Origin: Pilaira anomala
Taxonomy: Eukaryota; Mucoromycota; Mucoromycetes; Mucorales; Mucoraceae
Assembly: GCA_025716855.1 (NCBI GenBank)
Contig: JAIXMQ010000014.1
Span: 1-40,000 of the forward strand
Direction: 5' to 3'
Length of the DNA: 40,000 nucleotides
The position numbers and the translations under genes are program-made. A model generated the notes under the pieces. The model worked only from the letters and a program-made list of their open reading frames with translations. It made no database searches and was not told where the DNA came from. Positions 20,636 to 32,935 of the stretch are shown in pieces. Position 1 is the stretch's first letter, and the number at the start of each line of letters is the position of its first letter.

Positions 20636-23414
20636 ATGAAACTACTATCACCGTCTTCGTATTTTTGGGTTTTTATTACGTTAGTTGGTGTTCTCCGAGC
20701 CCTTTCGCTTTACTACTCCTCCACGAATGACTTGAGAAAAGCCAATGAGAATGACCCTTGGTACACAAAACCAGAAAAAAAGATCATCCCTTCCGAACTT
20801 TTTAATGCTAGATTACAAAAAACCACTAAGATGACTGACTCGACTGACAACATATTCTATTTCGTTCAAGTAATATTTAAATTTTTTTCGCTATCAGTAT
20901 GCTTTTATTTATTTATTTTTGCTACAGGTTTCTGACTTGCACATATCAAGATTTCAACCAAAAGGTCACACAATACATTTTTTACACTTCTTGAAGTCTG
21001 CTTTACCCATCGTCACGTAAGGAAGAAAGAAGTTTATGTAAATTATTTTGTTATTTATCTCCAAAAATAGACCTGAATTTGTAGTTGTGACGGGAGATTT
21101 AATTGATGCAAAAGACGAAACTAGAACGACTTCGAAACAATATCTTGAAGAATGGCAAGTCTATCAATCTGCTGTGGAACAAGGAGCAAACGGTACTACC
21201 TGGTACGACATGAGAGGTAATCATGATTGCTTTGATCTTGCATCTTGGCAGGCCGAGAATAATATGTATAGAACATTTGGTGGGAGTGCAAAGCTACTAG
21301 ACGATGGTAAAGGAGTGTATAGTTGGCAAGTTTCAAAGAATTTTGGAGACTATAATTTTGTTGCTGTAGACTCTTGGTAAAATATAAATACGTTATTTAC
21401 TTATGTCTTGACTAATTCAACTTTTTTATATGAATTTTAGTCCAAAAAAAGGTCCTTCTAGGCCTTTCAATTTTTTTGGTTATTTAACCACAAATGTAAT
21501 GGATAGATTGGTATCAAAGATTATGCCTGTTAAATACAATCACACATTTTTAGTAAGTAAATAAGGGTTTATAAGTATGTGTTAGACATTAATCCTTTTT
21601 TCTTGAATAGTTTTCTCACTACCCAACAACTACATTATTGACTGGAAAATCATCTGAAGGATATACATTTGACGATTTAGCTGATCATTTAAGTATTTAT
21701 TTTTGTGGACATCTTCATCGACTAGTAGCTGGACTTGGTGACGTACTCAAGTCTTACAACGCAAAGACTGATTCTTTAGAGCTAGAACTATCAGATATGA
21801 AAGACCATGGAACGTATCGTATTATTGCTGTGGATCATGATTTGATTTCTTTTGTCGATGTAGATTTACCAATCAATCAAATTCCTTCAGTTTTGGAGGG
21901 TAATATTGTACCTCTTACAGAAAAAAACAAAATTATCTGGCCAAAGAAAATTAATCTTGCGCCTGTCATTTTAATCACAAATCCAAAAGATTCAAAGTAT
22001 ACTATGCCAACAAAGGAACCATTACAAAATTTACGTAAAAGTAGCCATATTCGGTTTTTGATATTCTCAGAGTACGAACCTCAAAACTTAGATATCAAAG
22101 TATTTATGGATGAAAAGCATCACCCATTTCCAGCTATATTTGTTGGTAATCACAGCATTCCTCTTTGGACTTCCTTATGGGAACCAAATGATTTTGATGA
22201 TATGGAAACACACGCATTGCGTATTGAGGTCACTGCTCCCGATGGGCAAATAGGTATTGGTCAAGTTGAGTTTCGTTTGGATAACATGAGAGTCAAGATT
22301 AAAGGCGGTTTTGGTGGTTGGATTATTTGGTCTAGCGTTTCTAAGCTGGTAATTATATAAAATATTTGTACGCCATCTTTCACAACATTTATCTAAATCT
22401 AATATTATCTATACTCAGGCACGATTTCTCTCTATTTTCGCTATTATAGCCATGATAACCACGATGATTGTCCCTAAAATTTACAACGATTATGAGAGAC
22501 ATCAATCAGGATTTATAGAGAAACATAATCTGCGAAACAAAATTCTCTATCAAATCCACGAAATTGATTTGGGGTCGTATCCAAGCATTTGTACTGGTAT
22601 TCAAAAGCATGCGTATATATGGATTCATCGGTTCTTACAGTTCCCTGAAGAGCAACCCAAAGTATGGTATTTATGTTCCCTTTATTTGATGGGCTTATTT
22701 GTTTTACCTTGGTTTTGCGCCGTATTTATCCCCTCTGGTAAAGATCAAAACGAAAGTACAGGTCTATTTTATTTATGGGGGCTGCTCTTTGCAGACGATC
22801 AATGGGTTCCTATAGCAGATACATGGTTATACGCCATCTTTAGCTTAACATTTAATGTGGCTGTATTCATACTTTTCTTTGTCTGGAAATCTACTAGTGT
22901 TCATTTGCTTTATTGTAAAGGTGTTGAAAAAATAGGTAAGACCAGTTTAGTATGCGATCGTCTTTGGTTTCAGTTATTGGTCTTGGTCTACTGGATGTGG
23001 CGTACGAAGGAGGTCACTGAACTTGCCACGTTCTATGGAGGCATTTGGCCAACTTTGATTTTAAATATGATGTTTTGGTGGCTGATGACAGTTGCTTTTC
23101 TTATTATATTTGGTAAAAACGGAGTTGCAACAGCTATCATGTCACGACATAAGCATCAAGAATTACAGCCGGTAGGTATTGGGTTGGAAATTTGCCCTGC
23201 CTGTTATGACGGTGCTGATACAAATGAATCATCTGCAACCCAGTTCGTTAATGAAACTATAATTTTCCAGGATGACATACAGCATCACCAAACCGCTTTG
23301 CCACTAGAAGAAGAATCAAGACGTCTGTTATTAGATGAAGAAGCTATTAGCAGTGATACTTCTTCTGGTAACAATACGACGTCACTTAGAAGAAAAACTT
23401 CAAAGAAAGATTAG
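20636..23414 (+). CDS. TMEM62-family membrane metallophosphoesterase
   Basis: Six exons: 20636-20869, 20928-21016, 21071-21376, 21441-21552, 21611-22348 and 22419-23414 (824 aa); frame holds throughout. An N-terminal hydrophobic segment (about residues 8-26) acts as signal or anchor. The calcineurin-like phosphoesterase metal ligands are all present: SDLH (81-83), TGDLID (115-120), RGNHD (156-160), SHYP and CGHLHR. A beta-rich region follows, then a C-terminal membrane part with about six spans (VWYLCSLYLMGLFVLPWF; WLYAIFSLTFNVAVFIL; WFQLLVLVYWMW; LILNMMFWWLMTVAFLIIF). The tail is acidic and basic (ending RRKTSKKD). This order matches human TMEM62, whose substrate is not known to me; the catalytic domain would be on the lumenal or outer side. 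Confidence 0.85.
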
Positions 23415-23607
23415 TTAGGATTAATGAAAATTAAATAAAAAGCTTGTACATATATATAGGAGATAGTCTGCCTACAAATCATATTTATTTATCCCAGCTT
23501 TTTTTTTTTTCTATTTTTCTCTAAACCTTTCTCTTCATAAGCAGAATTGGTATATTAAAATTCCTATTAAATACCATTTATATTCACTTGTAAGTAGAAA
23601 TCACAAA

Positions 23608-24612
23608 ATGAAAGCTCGTTTGGATGGACACGAGCAAAGTAGAGTCGTTACTGCTATGCTAAATATTATTCAATACGAAGAAGACCAAAACATTGATAAC
23701 ACCAATATAAACGATAACTCTAGCCCTGATTATATAGGGCCTTCTTTTATGGCTATCAACAAATTTCACTTACTTGTTTTGAATGTGGCCAAGATGATAC
23801 GAGATTTATTCTGTAAAAAAAAAAGGTGGAATCAATATGGTATTTGAAACTAAGATTTCAAAATGATTTAGCTGCAAATATTAAGGACCAAGGTCGAAAA
23901 GTACCGTCAATTTTTGAAGACGATATTAAGGATGTGATCACGAATATGTCAAATACAAGAGGTGCTGACATGATGGCTTTTCTAAAAGTTACTGTTCCAA
24001 CACGTATGGTTGAAGTACTCCAGTTACAAAAAAAAGCTACCACGAAACAAGCAAGGAAAAGAAGATATAGTAACAGCTTTAAATGCTATTTCGAAAGTTT
24101 GCTCAATCGCTACACAACATGAAATTTCATTTGATGAATTGTCTGAGCTTGATAATTTGATTCTTGTTTGGAAGAACTTCCTGAAAAATAAACTGCCTGG
24201 TAATGTCGTCTCCATCAACCAGCATTACCTATCACATCTTTCTGATGTTATTAAAGAGGTTGGTCCCTTATCTTAGGTTAGCAGCAGAAGTATGGGACGA
24301 AGACTTGGAAGAATTAAGGCAAAAATAAACTCAAATACGTATCCAGAAAAGATTGCGGAAAATACTTTCATTAATGAAGCATACCGAAATTATCAAAAAC
24401 GATGCTCTAATACTACTTCTGTTGCTGAGGGCGAATATGATGACAGCAAGATTCCTGAATTTGTCGAAAATGATTTCAAATACAAGCAAAGTATTCATAA
24501 ATATGAACACCTAAATCTTGGTTCTTCTTTGTTTTCATGGTGGGGTGTTAATGAAGAAAATTTGCAAAAAAATGTAATGGTTGCGAATTCGCAACAAATG
24601 CAAGACTTTTGA
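23608..24612 (+). pseudogene. Transposase-like pseudogene, broken by frame changes and a stop
   Basis: An ATG at 23608 opens 79 codons, ending after an A10 run near 23815. The neighbouring frame continues (FQNDLAANIKDQGRKVPSIF, VITNMSNTRGADMMAFLKVT) to an A8 run near 24030, where another frame takes over (ALNAISKVCSIATQHEISF). That frame runs to a TAG at 24274-24276 and continues in the same frame to 24612. The stretch around the stop (INQHYLSHLSDVIKEVGPLS, then SSRSMGRRLGRIKAKI) resembles the H-xx-H...GPL...S-R-xER-x-GR region found downstream of tnp2-type transposase domains in fungal elements. About 24902-24965 may be a further piece. Element class is inferred. Confidence 0.6.
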
Positions 24613-25325
24613 CAGTGGTTTGGGGACCACGAGTAGAAAAGTACAGCTTGTAAGAGACTCTTTGGTAAGGCTTACATAATATGTATATGAGAAATATTAC
24701 GAATTCCCTTATATTTGTAAAACTCTCCTATTGTTTAAGCACATCCAAGATGGTAAAGAATCAATGATTGCTGTAATACAAATATTTGTGATGTGGAAAT
24801 TTCAGAAGGCAATATTCCTTATTGCAATATCCGAGAGACAGCCAACCAATCAGAATTATCAAGTAAAATCATCATCCAGAGGTTCCTACAACTGATCTAG
24901 TAAAACTGGTTGCAGCACTTGTATCAAATTCATTTCATAAGGGTAGAGTGTACTTTTTTGGCCAGATACGCCAAGATCTTCTATTGAGGCTGGCCATTGT
25001 GATTATTTTGCAGACACTCCTTTCTCTCCCTAATATTCTTCATCGTATTCTATGCCCTTATGCCTTTATGCCCCCCTTTTTTTTTTGTATAAATATATCT
25101 TTTTCGATAAACATTACAAAGAAAACGCTCAGTGCAAATTCAGCGCAAATTCAGTGTTTCATGTTTTTGAATCTCATTTCAGGGTTTATTCAGGTTTTTA
25201 AGATATGATCCAGGCTTTTTTTTTTATTCACCGTGTAAATATAAATAAAAAGCTTTTTTAGAGTCAAACCAGAAAACATGATTGATGTTGTCTGTGTACC
25301 AAAACAAAAAACTTGGAAAGCTTAT

Positions 25326-25690
25326 TTTAGTTACAATGATTAATACCTAGTTAAAGGATCTTTCGAAAAACAGCATCCTATTATAGTAGAAGTTGAATAA
25401 CAGAAGTACCATCTAAATATTCATCTATTTGGCTTATATGGCGATATTCCTTCAGGTTCCGAAGTAAAATTTTTCAAGGGTCATAACTCGTATCACGGTC
25501 GTAGATATTATGTACATTTAGAGAAGACCGAGTATTTAGAGCAGTATGTTTCGGAATTCAAGAAGCAAGGTAGAAGACCCGTTTAGAGAAAGAAATATTG
25601 ACGACTTCAAAAGGTGATAGAATTCACGGTGTACGATATTTTAGTGAGGAATGGTGGGTATATTCATTCCTTGATTGGGAGTAGATCCTA
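25326..25690 (+). pseudogene. Fragment of a tnp2-like transposase domain
   Basis: In one frame from 25410 the sequence reads HLNIHLFGLYGDIPSGSEVK, FFKGHNSYHGRRYYVHLE and ends at a TAG at 25585-25587. The GDIP...GHNS...xxRxx pattern is the hallmark start of fungal and plant tnp2-type (CACTA-like) transposase domains, normally followed by a CRxC metal site. Here both cysteines are replaced (GRRYYV), and stops flank the frame on both sides. It is therefore a decayed copy. It lies downstream of the other fragment on the same strand, the reverse of the usual order. Confidence 0.55.
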
Positions 25691-26598
25691 GTATAGATAT
25701 TTAGTATATCGTTTTATCCTCGAATATAATTGTCTGTTTTTTCTACAAGTATTAATTTATACAGCTGGAGACTACATAGATACAAAGACGAGTGCAGAAA
25801 ATCACGGTGTTGCTAAGCAAAACAACAATACTTTAGATCATAAAATTAGAACGATAGAATACTAATTCTTGTTTTATTTGACAAAAAATGTTATACTTTA
25901 CAACAATCGCTCATTGAATTATGGGTTAAATCTTTTTTATTAAATCACGACAAATCTATATATTTTTATAATCTGTCTGGAATAGCTTTGTTAGTCACTT
26001 TACTAATATGCATGGAAATTCTTTAATATTAAACGAAACAACTTATCTTCAAGAACAAGAAACAAGAAATTATGAACATAGGTACAATCAAATGAATAAA
26101 TCTCAAATATTTGCTTTCGATGTACACATCGGAGAAGCCAGAAGTAATATACCATGACTCTAATTTTATGCCACTTGCAAGTAGTTACTAATATGAGAAG
26201 CTCCTATATAGCTTTTAGTGATTCTTTGAAATCAGAAACCGCAACTTATGTGTCGTTTGTATGTGTACTTTTAATTTTTTATTTATGTATTCTTGCTTTG
26301 AAAAACGAATACGGTTATATATTACATCAGCATCAACCTTGCTTAATTTCATAATACCCATATAGTTCTAATGTCATGTAGTCATAATAGCAATACCAAA
26401 AACAATAAAACTGAAGGGAATGATACGAACGTATATTTTATCATTATCTTGCATACAAGCAATTTAAGGTTAGTCGTTGTACTCCTAAAAAAAGCATATC
26501 ATCATCATGATTGGCTGTCCGAAGGGTCCGCTTTAAATACAGTAGAATACGAATATGCAGTTTCTTTGTTTCGTAACTGTTTTTAAAATATATGTCTA

Positions 26599-27418
26599 AT
26601 GATTAACCAGAACAGTGCTACGACATTAGACAAGGTCAAAAGTTATAAAACACTTTTATTATCGACGCGTTCTACGCCAACAGAAGAAAGCGCTAAAGAG
26701 GATCAACCTGAATTGCAACCTCCTGGTACGACAATGGTAGTGCTGAATGAGATGGAAAGTCCCACCATGACGTTTACACCTGACTCAAGCAGAAATTTAG
26801 GTAAGTTATGTACGTTAAATTTGTATCAACTTATTTAAATTTTTAATTCTGCTTCTAGACCCACCTCCAGATGATCATGTCCTCTATTGTGGCCCGTGTA
26901 ATCGAAAATTTAGCCGTAGAGATAACTATCGTCAACATCGAAAAATGGTACATAAAAAAGAGCTGGCATCCTGTATAAAGATATCTTTACCGGCAATTGT
27001 ATTGCCGGATGAAAACGATCCGAACTTTCACTGTAGAGCGTGTAAGAAAACGTATAGTCGATGGTATACATATAGAGCACATTTACAACGAACTCATGAA
27101 ATGGCATTGGCACCAGCTCCGTCACCTAGCAAAATATTTCTTTTACCAAATCAAAGGTTAAACTATCCGTTTATTTGCTGCCAAAATTGTAATAAGCAAT
27201 TCAAAAGCAAATGTGGTTACCTTCAGCACTTAAGAAGAATTCACAAAATAACAATTTCAGCTCCAAACCCTCATTTATCGCCTGACGAAAATGATCCAGA
27301 TTTCTATTGTAAAGCTTGTGGAATAACGTCTATCAGTAAATTTGCGTATCTTTACCACTTGAAGAAGACTCATAACATGAATCTGAGAAAGAGAGGGTAT
27401 ACATACCGCACGCACTAA
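26599..27418 (+). CDS. C2H2 zinc-finger protein with four fingers
   Basis: Two exons, 26599-26800 and 26859-27418, join at phase 1 (253 aa). The N-terminal 70 residues are polar and disordered. Four C-x2-C-x12-H-x4-H fingers follow: YCGPCNRKFSRRDNYRQH, FHCRACKKTYSRWYTYRAH, CCQNCNKQFKSKCGYLQH and FYCKACGITSISKFAYLYH. Fingers 2 and 4 are each preceded by nearly the same linker (PDENDPNFHC and PDENDPDFYC), so the array looks like a duplicated finger pair. It is probably a nuclear DNA- or RNA-binding protein, target unknown. It follows directly after transposon debris, which raises the possibility that it is a member of an amplified family. The ATG at 26599 is the first in frame after a nearby stop; an upstream exon cannot be excluded. 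Confidence 0.8.
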
Positions 27419-27842
27419 AACACGCATATATTTATACCTCTATAATAAACTTTTTTATCGTTCCTCTTTAAAGAACGAGATATCCACTTATATACTTTAG
27501 TGATAATTATAATGATAGCAAAGAATGGATTAAAAAACAATATCTGGTAGACCTGATAATCCTACCTGGGCTATAAAACTTAAAAAAATAAAAACTGATA
27601 GGTTTATTTCTTACATGCATATTGCAAGCTTGTAATTAATTTTCTTATTGAAGAGAGTCATGGATTTTGGCTGTGAAAAATGCTCAGGTGTTGTGGCTCT
27701 ACTATGTATAGTGTTTATTCACAATCAAATTGCATAAGCTGCTTAAAAGTCATAACTATGTTTAAATAGATTGGTATTTAATAGAACCAATACAGTACTT
27801 GTTGAACCAAAAATTATTTTATTTACTCTTTAGGAGATTGAT
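27419..27842. other. Intergenic region between convergent genes
   Basis: About 420 bp between the zinc-finger stop and the acyl-CoA oxidase stop. AT-rich, with likely polyadenylation sequence for both genes (AATAAA near 27442). Nothing else seen. Confidence 0.5.
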
Positions 27843-30220
27843 TTATTTCTTAATTGAATTAGGGTTCTCTTGCTCTGTCAAAGGTTTGATATATTTAGCA
27901 TGGTAAGGTGCAACACCAGTACTTCCTGGCGCAGCAAGAAGGGTTTCAAGATATGCTAAACAAAGAAAAAATGGCATTAGTGGTTGAAGTTAAGATCATA
28001 TTATGAAACTTACTTTGATAAATGTCGCCATCATATTTGGCAATAGGAGCTTTCAATATGAAGTCAGGAAAACCAAAGCCATCAGTGAGGCCAATGACTT
28101 GTTTACGAAGAGATTTACAGACTTCAAGATATGTTTTTTCAATACTGTTAATTTGCTCAGGAGTAAAGTAACCTTCTTTAAAACCTTGATCGCCATATGA
28201 ATGAAGAACATGAATACCCCAGAGAGCTGTTAACTTCTTCATAATAGCTAGAACACTAGGCTCAATACCGGGTGATCCAACAGGCTTACCAAACTTTTCA
28301 GCACAAACACTAAATATGAAAGCAGCGCAATGTAACTCTGCTACTCTAACAGACTCAAGCAACATATCGTTTACCGTGGATCCATTCTTGAGAGCTTCTT
28401 GAATACTGTACAGCTAAAAATAAAAAGTTTTCAGTTTTCTTTCTTTTCCAACAGTATCTTTATTTTGAAGCTACTTACACGTTTAATTAAGATAGTATTC
28501 ATAGCCTCTTGAACTAACGCAAAGTCCTTTAAACAGTCTGTTGCATCATTGGTAGGCCATACCTTATTTTCAAGATACTTCTTGGCATCCTTAATATATA
28601 TTGCAGAACTCTTAAACTTGAAATCAGGAAACTCGTCATATTCAAGTTTATGTTCAAGTCTATAAAGAAGATAACGAGCACATTGTTGTAAAAGAACTAC
28701 GTTATCGCCACCACCAGTAGTCATGACGCCCCAATCTCCAATGATATGTCCAATACCATTATAAGCAGAGTAAGCATGGCCACCACAGCTTCTACGACAT
28801 GATTCAAGAATATCAGTAGCATACCAACCAGCAAGGCCTTTAAGAGAAGCAGACATAGCATGCATATCACCCATGTGATTCAAATAAACAACAGGATCCA
28901 TAGAGCCTCCATCAGTTAATACATCGAGTTGTTCGTTCAATGCACTGGCTGTAGACTGAACCATATACATAAAAGCAATACCAGGGATCAGCTTAACATA
29001 ATGAGATTGATAATCCATAATTTGCTGGTCTTTCGAGCCTTGACGGCGAACAACACCATAACGGGTAGCAATAGTAAGAGCTTGAGAGATCATTTGAGTA
29101 GTGACGGTAACTAAAGATAAACGTTCAGGAATTAGAGTAGCATACATGACTGCTGGATTAGGAGCAGGAGTATAATTTCCTTGACGATCTAACGACACCC
29201 ATTTGGCTAACATATCAGAACGAGGAATACGTTTTTGACGGAACTGAATCCAGCCATTATCCACACCAGCATGGCCAACCTTTTGTCCAATATCACCAAT
29301 CTGGACATTAGGTTCAAGTTCACCAGTATATTTGCTGCGAAGTGGGACTACAAACCAGTTAAGACCGACATTTTTCCCATCGATAATGGTTTGCGCAATT
29401 ACAACAGAATGTGTAGCCGTCTGTCCAGCCATACCAATCCACCACTTTGTAGAAGTAATAGAAGGTGAATCAATAATAAACTCATCTGTAGCAAAATCAT
29501 ATGTAGCAGTTGTCTCGATATCACGTAAAGCGGAGCTATGACCAAGCTCTGTCTACAAAATATATCAATTTTAGGAATTTAAATTTTAGCATATACAAAA
29601 AAAAAAAAAAAATTATACCATTGCGAAACAACCGAAAATTCTAAAGTTACTAATATCATCATTATATCTATCTTTTTGTTCCTGATTTCCCAACATGTTT
29701 ACAACATTACGGAAAAGAGAATCATGGACAAAAAAGCGCATAGAAAAACTTTCAGAATAGATGTTGGTAGCATGCCCGATTTCATAGCCCAACTCTTTAT
29801 CATCTGTTGTCTTCATAATTTGAATAATTCTAAAGATTTGGCCCATGGTACTACAAAGAAAAAAAATCAGTAACACGGACTCTTCAATGACTGTTCAAAG
29901 GGGGGCATTTACAATTCACGCATTTCGTCTCTTGTAAACTCTAAAAAGTTACGAGGTGACTGTACAACTAATTCAGGATCATTTTTGATTATTTCATTTG
30001 CTTTTTGAATTAAGTTATATCTCTTTTCACCACCTGCCCAAAATTTCGCAAGTTCTTCAATATTAAATTCGGCGGCTGCACGTTCCTCAGCCATATCCTT
30101 TGGTGCCTGGCGGGACATCGGCGAAGGAGACAAGTTTAGCTGGCTTTTGATTTGTTCAATACGAGCAATAGCAGCTTGTGCTCTAGGATCTTTGGATTCT
30201 TTAAGAGGTATTCCGGTCAT
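27843..30220 (-). CDS. Acyl-CoA oxidase
   Basis: Five exons: 30220-29913, 29850-29619, 29552-28479, 28413-28014 and 27955-27843 (708 aa), the usual acyl-CoA oxidase length. The order is N-terminal alpha domain, middle domain with FGCFAMTELGHSSALRDIET and STKWWIGMAGQTATHSVV, then the C-terminal FAD and oxidase domains (ATRYGVVRRQGSK, CRRSCGGHAYSAYNGI, DNVVLLQQCARYLLY). The enzyme oxidises acyl-CoA to trans-2-enoyl-CoA in peroxisomes and passes electrons to O2, making H2O2. Two oddities: the expected catalytic Glu of the E-G-D/E-N motif is replaced by Gly461 (TTGGGDN), and the C terminus (...SIKK) is not a PTS1. Some fungal oxidases also lack PTS1 and enter peroxisomes by other routes. Start at 30220 is the only good ATG. 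Confidence 0.9.
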
Positions 30221-31334
30221 TTTTAGTGGTGGCGTTTAATATTTTCAAAAAAAAAAAAAAAAAAAAAGTTGTCAATAAAAAATAAAAAAAGGGAAAGAAG
30301 GATACGTAAAAGAAATTTATTTGTTATCAAGCCATCACGTAAAAAAATAATATAAAATTTAAAAACTGTGGGGAAAAGAAAAATACACAAAAGATACCAA
30401 AATCAGCTTGTTTAAGATGAGTCAATGAAACCTTCTGGTGTCCTTAGTCTCAAGTTCAGGTATCATTCCATCTTAATAGCAGTCCAAGTAAGTTAAGCAT
30501 GTTACCCCAATTTGTGTTACCGTTCACCTATAGGTCTCTCATGCTAATTACATTATGTCTACGAAAATATGTTGGTAGCATAACGGACTTGGTACATTTT
30601 GTACTGTATATATCAACCTATTATACCTAATACATTTATGCTGATTTATCTGTTCAAAACCATAAAATTGAGATGATTTATATGAAATACGTTTGATCTT
30701 CCGCTCTTTGTTTTTCCCATCACTAGTAATTTCTAAATACGGGCTTAAAAGTATTAGACGTTTGTATCATGTGAAATCGTTTGATTTGCATAGCAGAGGT
30801 GTTTTATTTCGCTTTTTTATCATATGATTGCTCTCCAAATACTAGAATACTTATATGTAATTAGAAATTCTTCAATGTACCTATAATAAAAAATGTATAC
30901 TGAAAGAAAACAACTATCGAAAGACAATTGTTCAAGACAAAAGACTATAAAATGAGTACTACACTTAAATTATCCGACTAAAAAGTCTAAATTTACCGAC
31001 CAAGCGCCATTACGTAAATCTATAAGTAGAATGCATGAGTAATCTGTTCACTCGATAAATTACGATAAAGACCATTCTTCAATTGTTACTACAGAGCCTG
31101 TTTAAAAATCTTCATTCCTTTCTTTTCGATCAGAAATACAAAGGGGGGGGGGGGATGGCTATATAAAATGAAGAAATAGAAAGCGTAACAGAGAGGAGTT
31201 GTTTAGGAGACTTTTTTTTTAAAAAAAAAAGGGGGGGGGAGTATAAGACAAGTAACTCTTGCGGATTTGATAACTCTTCTTTTTAATATTATCATTTGCC
31301 ACCATCAAAAGCTTCATCTTAATATAAAAATTAA
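30221..31334. other. Intergenic region, shared promoter space
   Basis: About 1.1 kb between the divergent acyl-CoA oxidase and phospholipase B genes. It has an A19 run near 30247-30266 and G runs at about 31143-31154 and 31231-31239. No gene is supported. The segment near 30450-30540 contains AAGTTAAGC, a 5S rRNA-like word, but no 5S fold. Confidence 0.5.
31162..31168 (+). promoter_or_regulatory. Possible TATA box of the phospholipase B gene
   Basis: TATAAAA about 170 bp upstream of the ATG at 31335, just after a G-run. Plausible TATA element in an AT-rich context; no other support. Confidence 0.3.
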
Positions 31335-32851
31335 ATGAATCGAGCATTGCTTTTTATTACTTGTACAGCTGCTGTTTTAAACACTGTCTTCGCGTTAACT
31401 GCAGACGATATATCGGAATGTCCGTCGATTGATTGGCATAGGTCACCTAAAAGTGTGCATGATTTGAAAGCAGATGATATCGAAGTTATCGCTGCCATGG
31501 GCGATAGGTATGTTTTAAAGCCCAAGCAGCACTTGTTTAATTTACTAAAATTTTGCAATTTCAGTGTTACTGCTGGTATGGTAGCCAGAAACATCAATTC
31601 GACCTACCTGACAGATAAAGACTTTGTAGAATACAGAGGACTCAGTTGGATTATGGGTGGAGTAACTAATAATGCGCTTGTGCTAAAAAAAAATAATTTT
31701 TGGGAACTGATTTTATAAAAATAGGATGAAGACGCCCCTTCCTTAGCAAACTACTTCCAGGAATACCAGCCAGATCTATATGGACCTTCTTTTGGTAAAA
31801 GACCAGCCCGACTATGCCCAGGTAAAATTTCTATCGATAATAGATAAGACTATGTATGCGCTAAAACACGCAATTACACAGGAACATTCTTTTGTCTTGG
31901 TAGTCAACATGAGTAAGTTTTTTCTTTTGGAGCTGATAATTACCATATAAAACAAAACTAACATGATAGCTCTCTGCTCTCAGCCTAAGTATCGATGTTC
32001 TCAATGCAGCGCAGTCAGGGGCAACCAGCAACGAGTTGACAGAACAAGTAGACTACCTCACAGAGCAAATAGGCCTAGATACCGAATATGCTACCTCTTG
32101 GAAATTGATAAACTTATTCATTGGATTCAACGATGCTTCTATATCATGTTTACCAAATAGAACAGTTGCGCAATACAAAGCCAACGTAAAGAATAGTTTA
32201 ATTAGACTTTTTGAGAAAGTGGATAATGCATTTGTCAATCTTGGTATTTATTTCATAATATTGCATCAGGTATTTATTCTCTAATGCATTTATATGTAGT
32301 TGGCATCATGGAATACAATGATTTGATTTACACTACAGATCAAGCTCCAGGCTATAAAAAACATTTCGAAAACAATACAATTGATTTGCTTGATTATGAA
32401 TGCTTTTGCTGTAGACACCCAAATGGTGGTGTCAAGTTTATTGGTGACATAGTGAAAGAATATAATATTGCCCTTTCTCAAATTGCGGAAGAATTAAGCG
32501 CATCATATTCAAAAGATGGCATCTCTCCATATTTGCGCAAATCACAAAGGGATGTTACGGTGGTGTATCAGCCTATGAATCCAGTTATATCAACTGTTCC
32601 TCCTCAATCATTGAGGTAATGTTACAAGTTTTATTTAATATATCACTATTCCTAAATTTCCTTTTAACTTTATGTTTAGTAATGTGGATGGATATCATCC
32701 CAATACTGTTGGATATGCTTACATGTCGAGGGCTCTATGGAACCAAATGTATTTACCCAAAGAAAAAAAGTTGACTATCGATGTATTTGACGCTTCACGT
32801 CGTATGTTTTGTCCCACTGAAGACGACAGATTAATGACATACCAAAATTAA
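31335..32851 (+). CDS. Secreted phospholipase B1-type GDSL/SGNH hydrolase
   Basis: Seven exons: 31335-31507, 31565-31661, 31725-31821, 31882-31912, 31984-32243, 32300-32615 and 32680-32851 (381 aa). The first 20 residues (MNRALLFITCTAAVLNTVFA) are a signal peptide. The catalytic blocks are present in order: IAAMGDSVTAG with Ser58 split by intron 1, LNAAQSGATSNELTEQ (block II), LFIGFNDAS (block III), and SNVDGYHPN with Asp328 and His331. This matches the phospholipase B1/AdPLB group, which removes acyl chains from phospholipids and lysophospholipids. No C-terminal anchor is visible, so it is probably secreted or lumenal. Exon 4 is only 31 nt. Its stop is 84 bp from the stop of the oppositely oriented sulfiredoxin gene. 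Confidence 0.87.
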
Positions 32852-32935
32852 TATTAAAAACATTTTATTTTAATTAAATAAAAAACATTTCTCAGGAGAA
32901 TACATATTTACAGAAAAGTTACACAGGAATACTCA

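Noticed and set aside
26154..26586. Short frames upstream of the zinc-finger gene
   Set aside because: No ATG-led coding continuity or splice link to the zinc-finger exon; composition resembles the surrounding decayed repeat.
30450..30560. 5S rRNA-like word AAGTTAAGC with nearby ATTCCATC
   Set aside because: Only the internal-control-like word matches; the outer stem and the rest of the 5S sequence are absent, and no run of pairing supports it.
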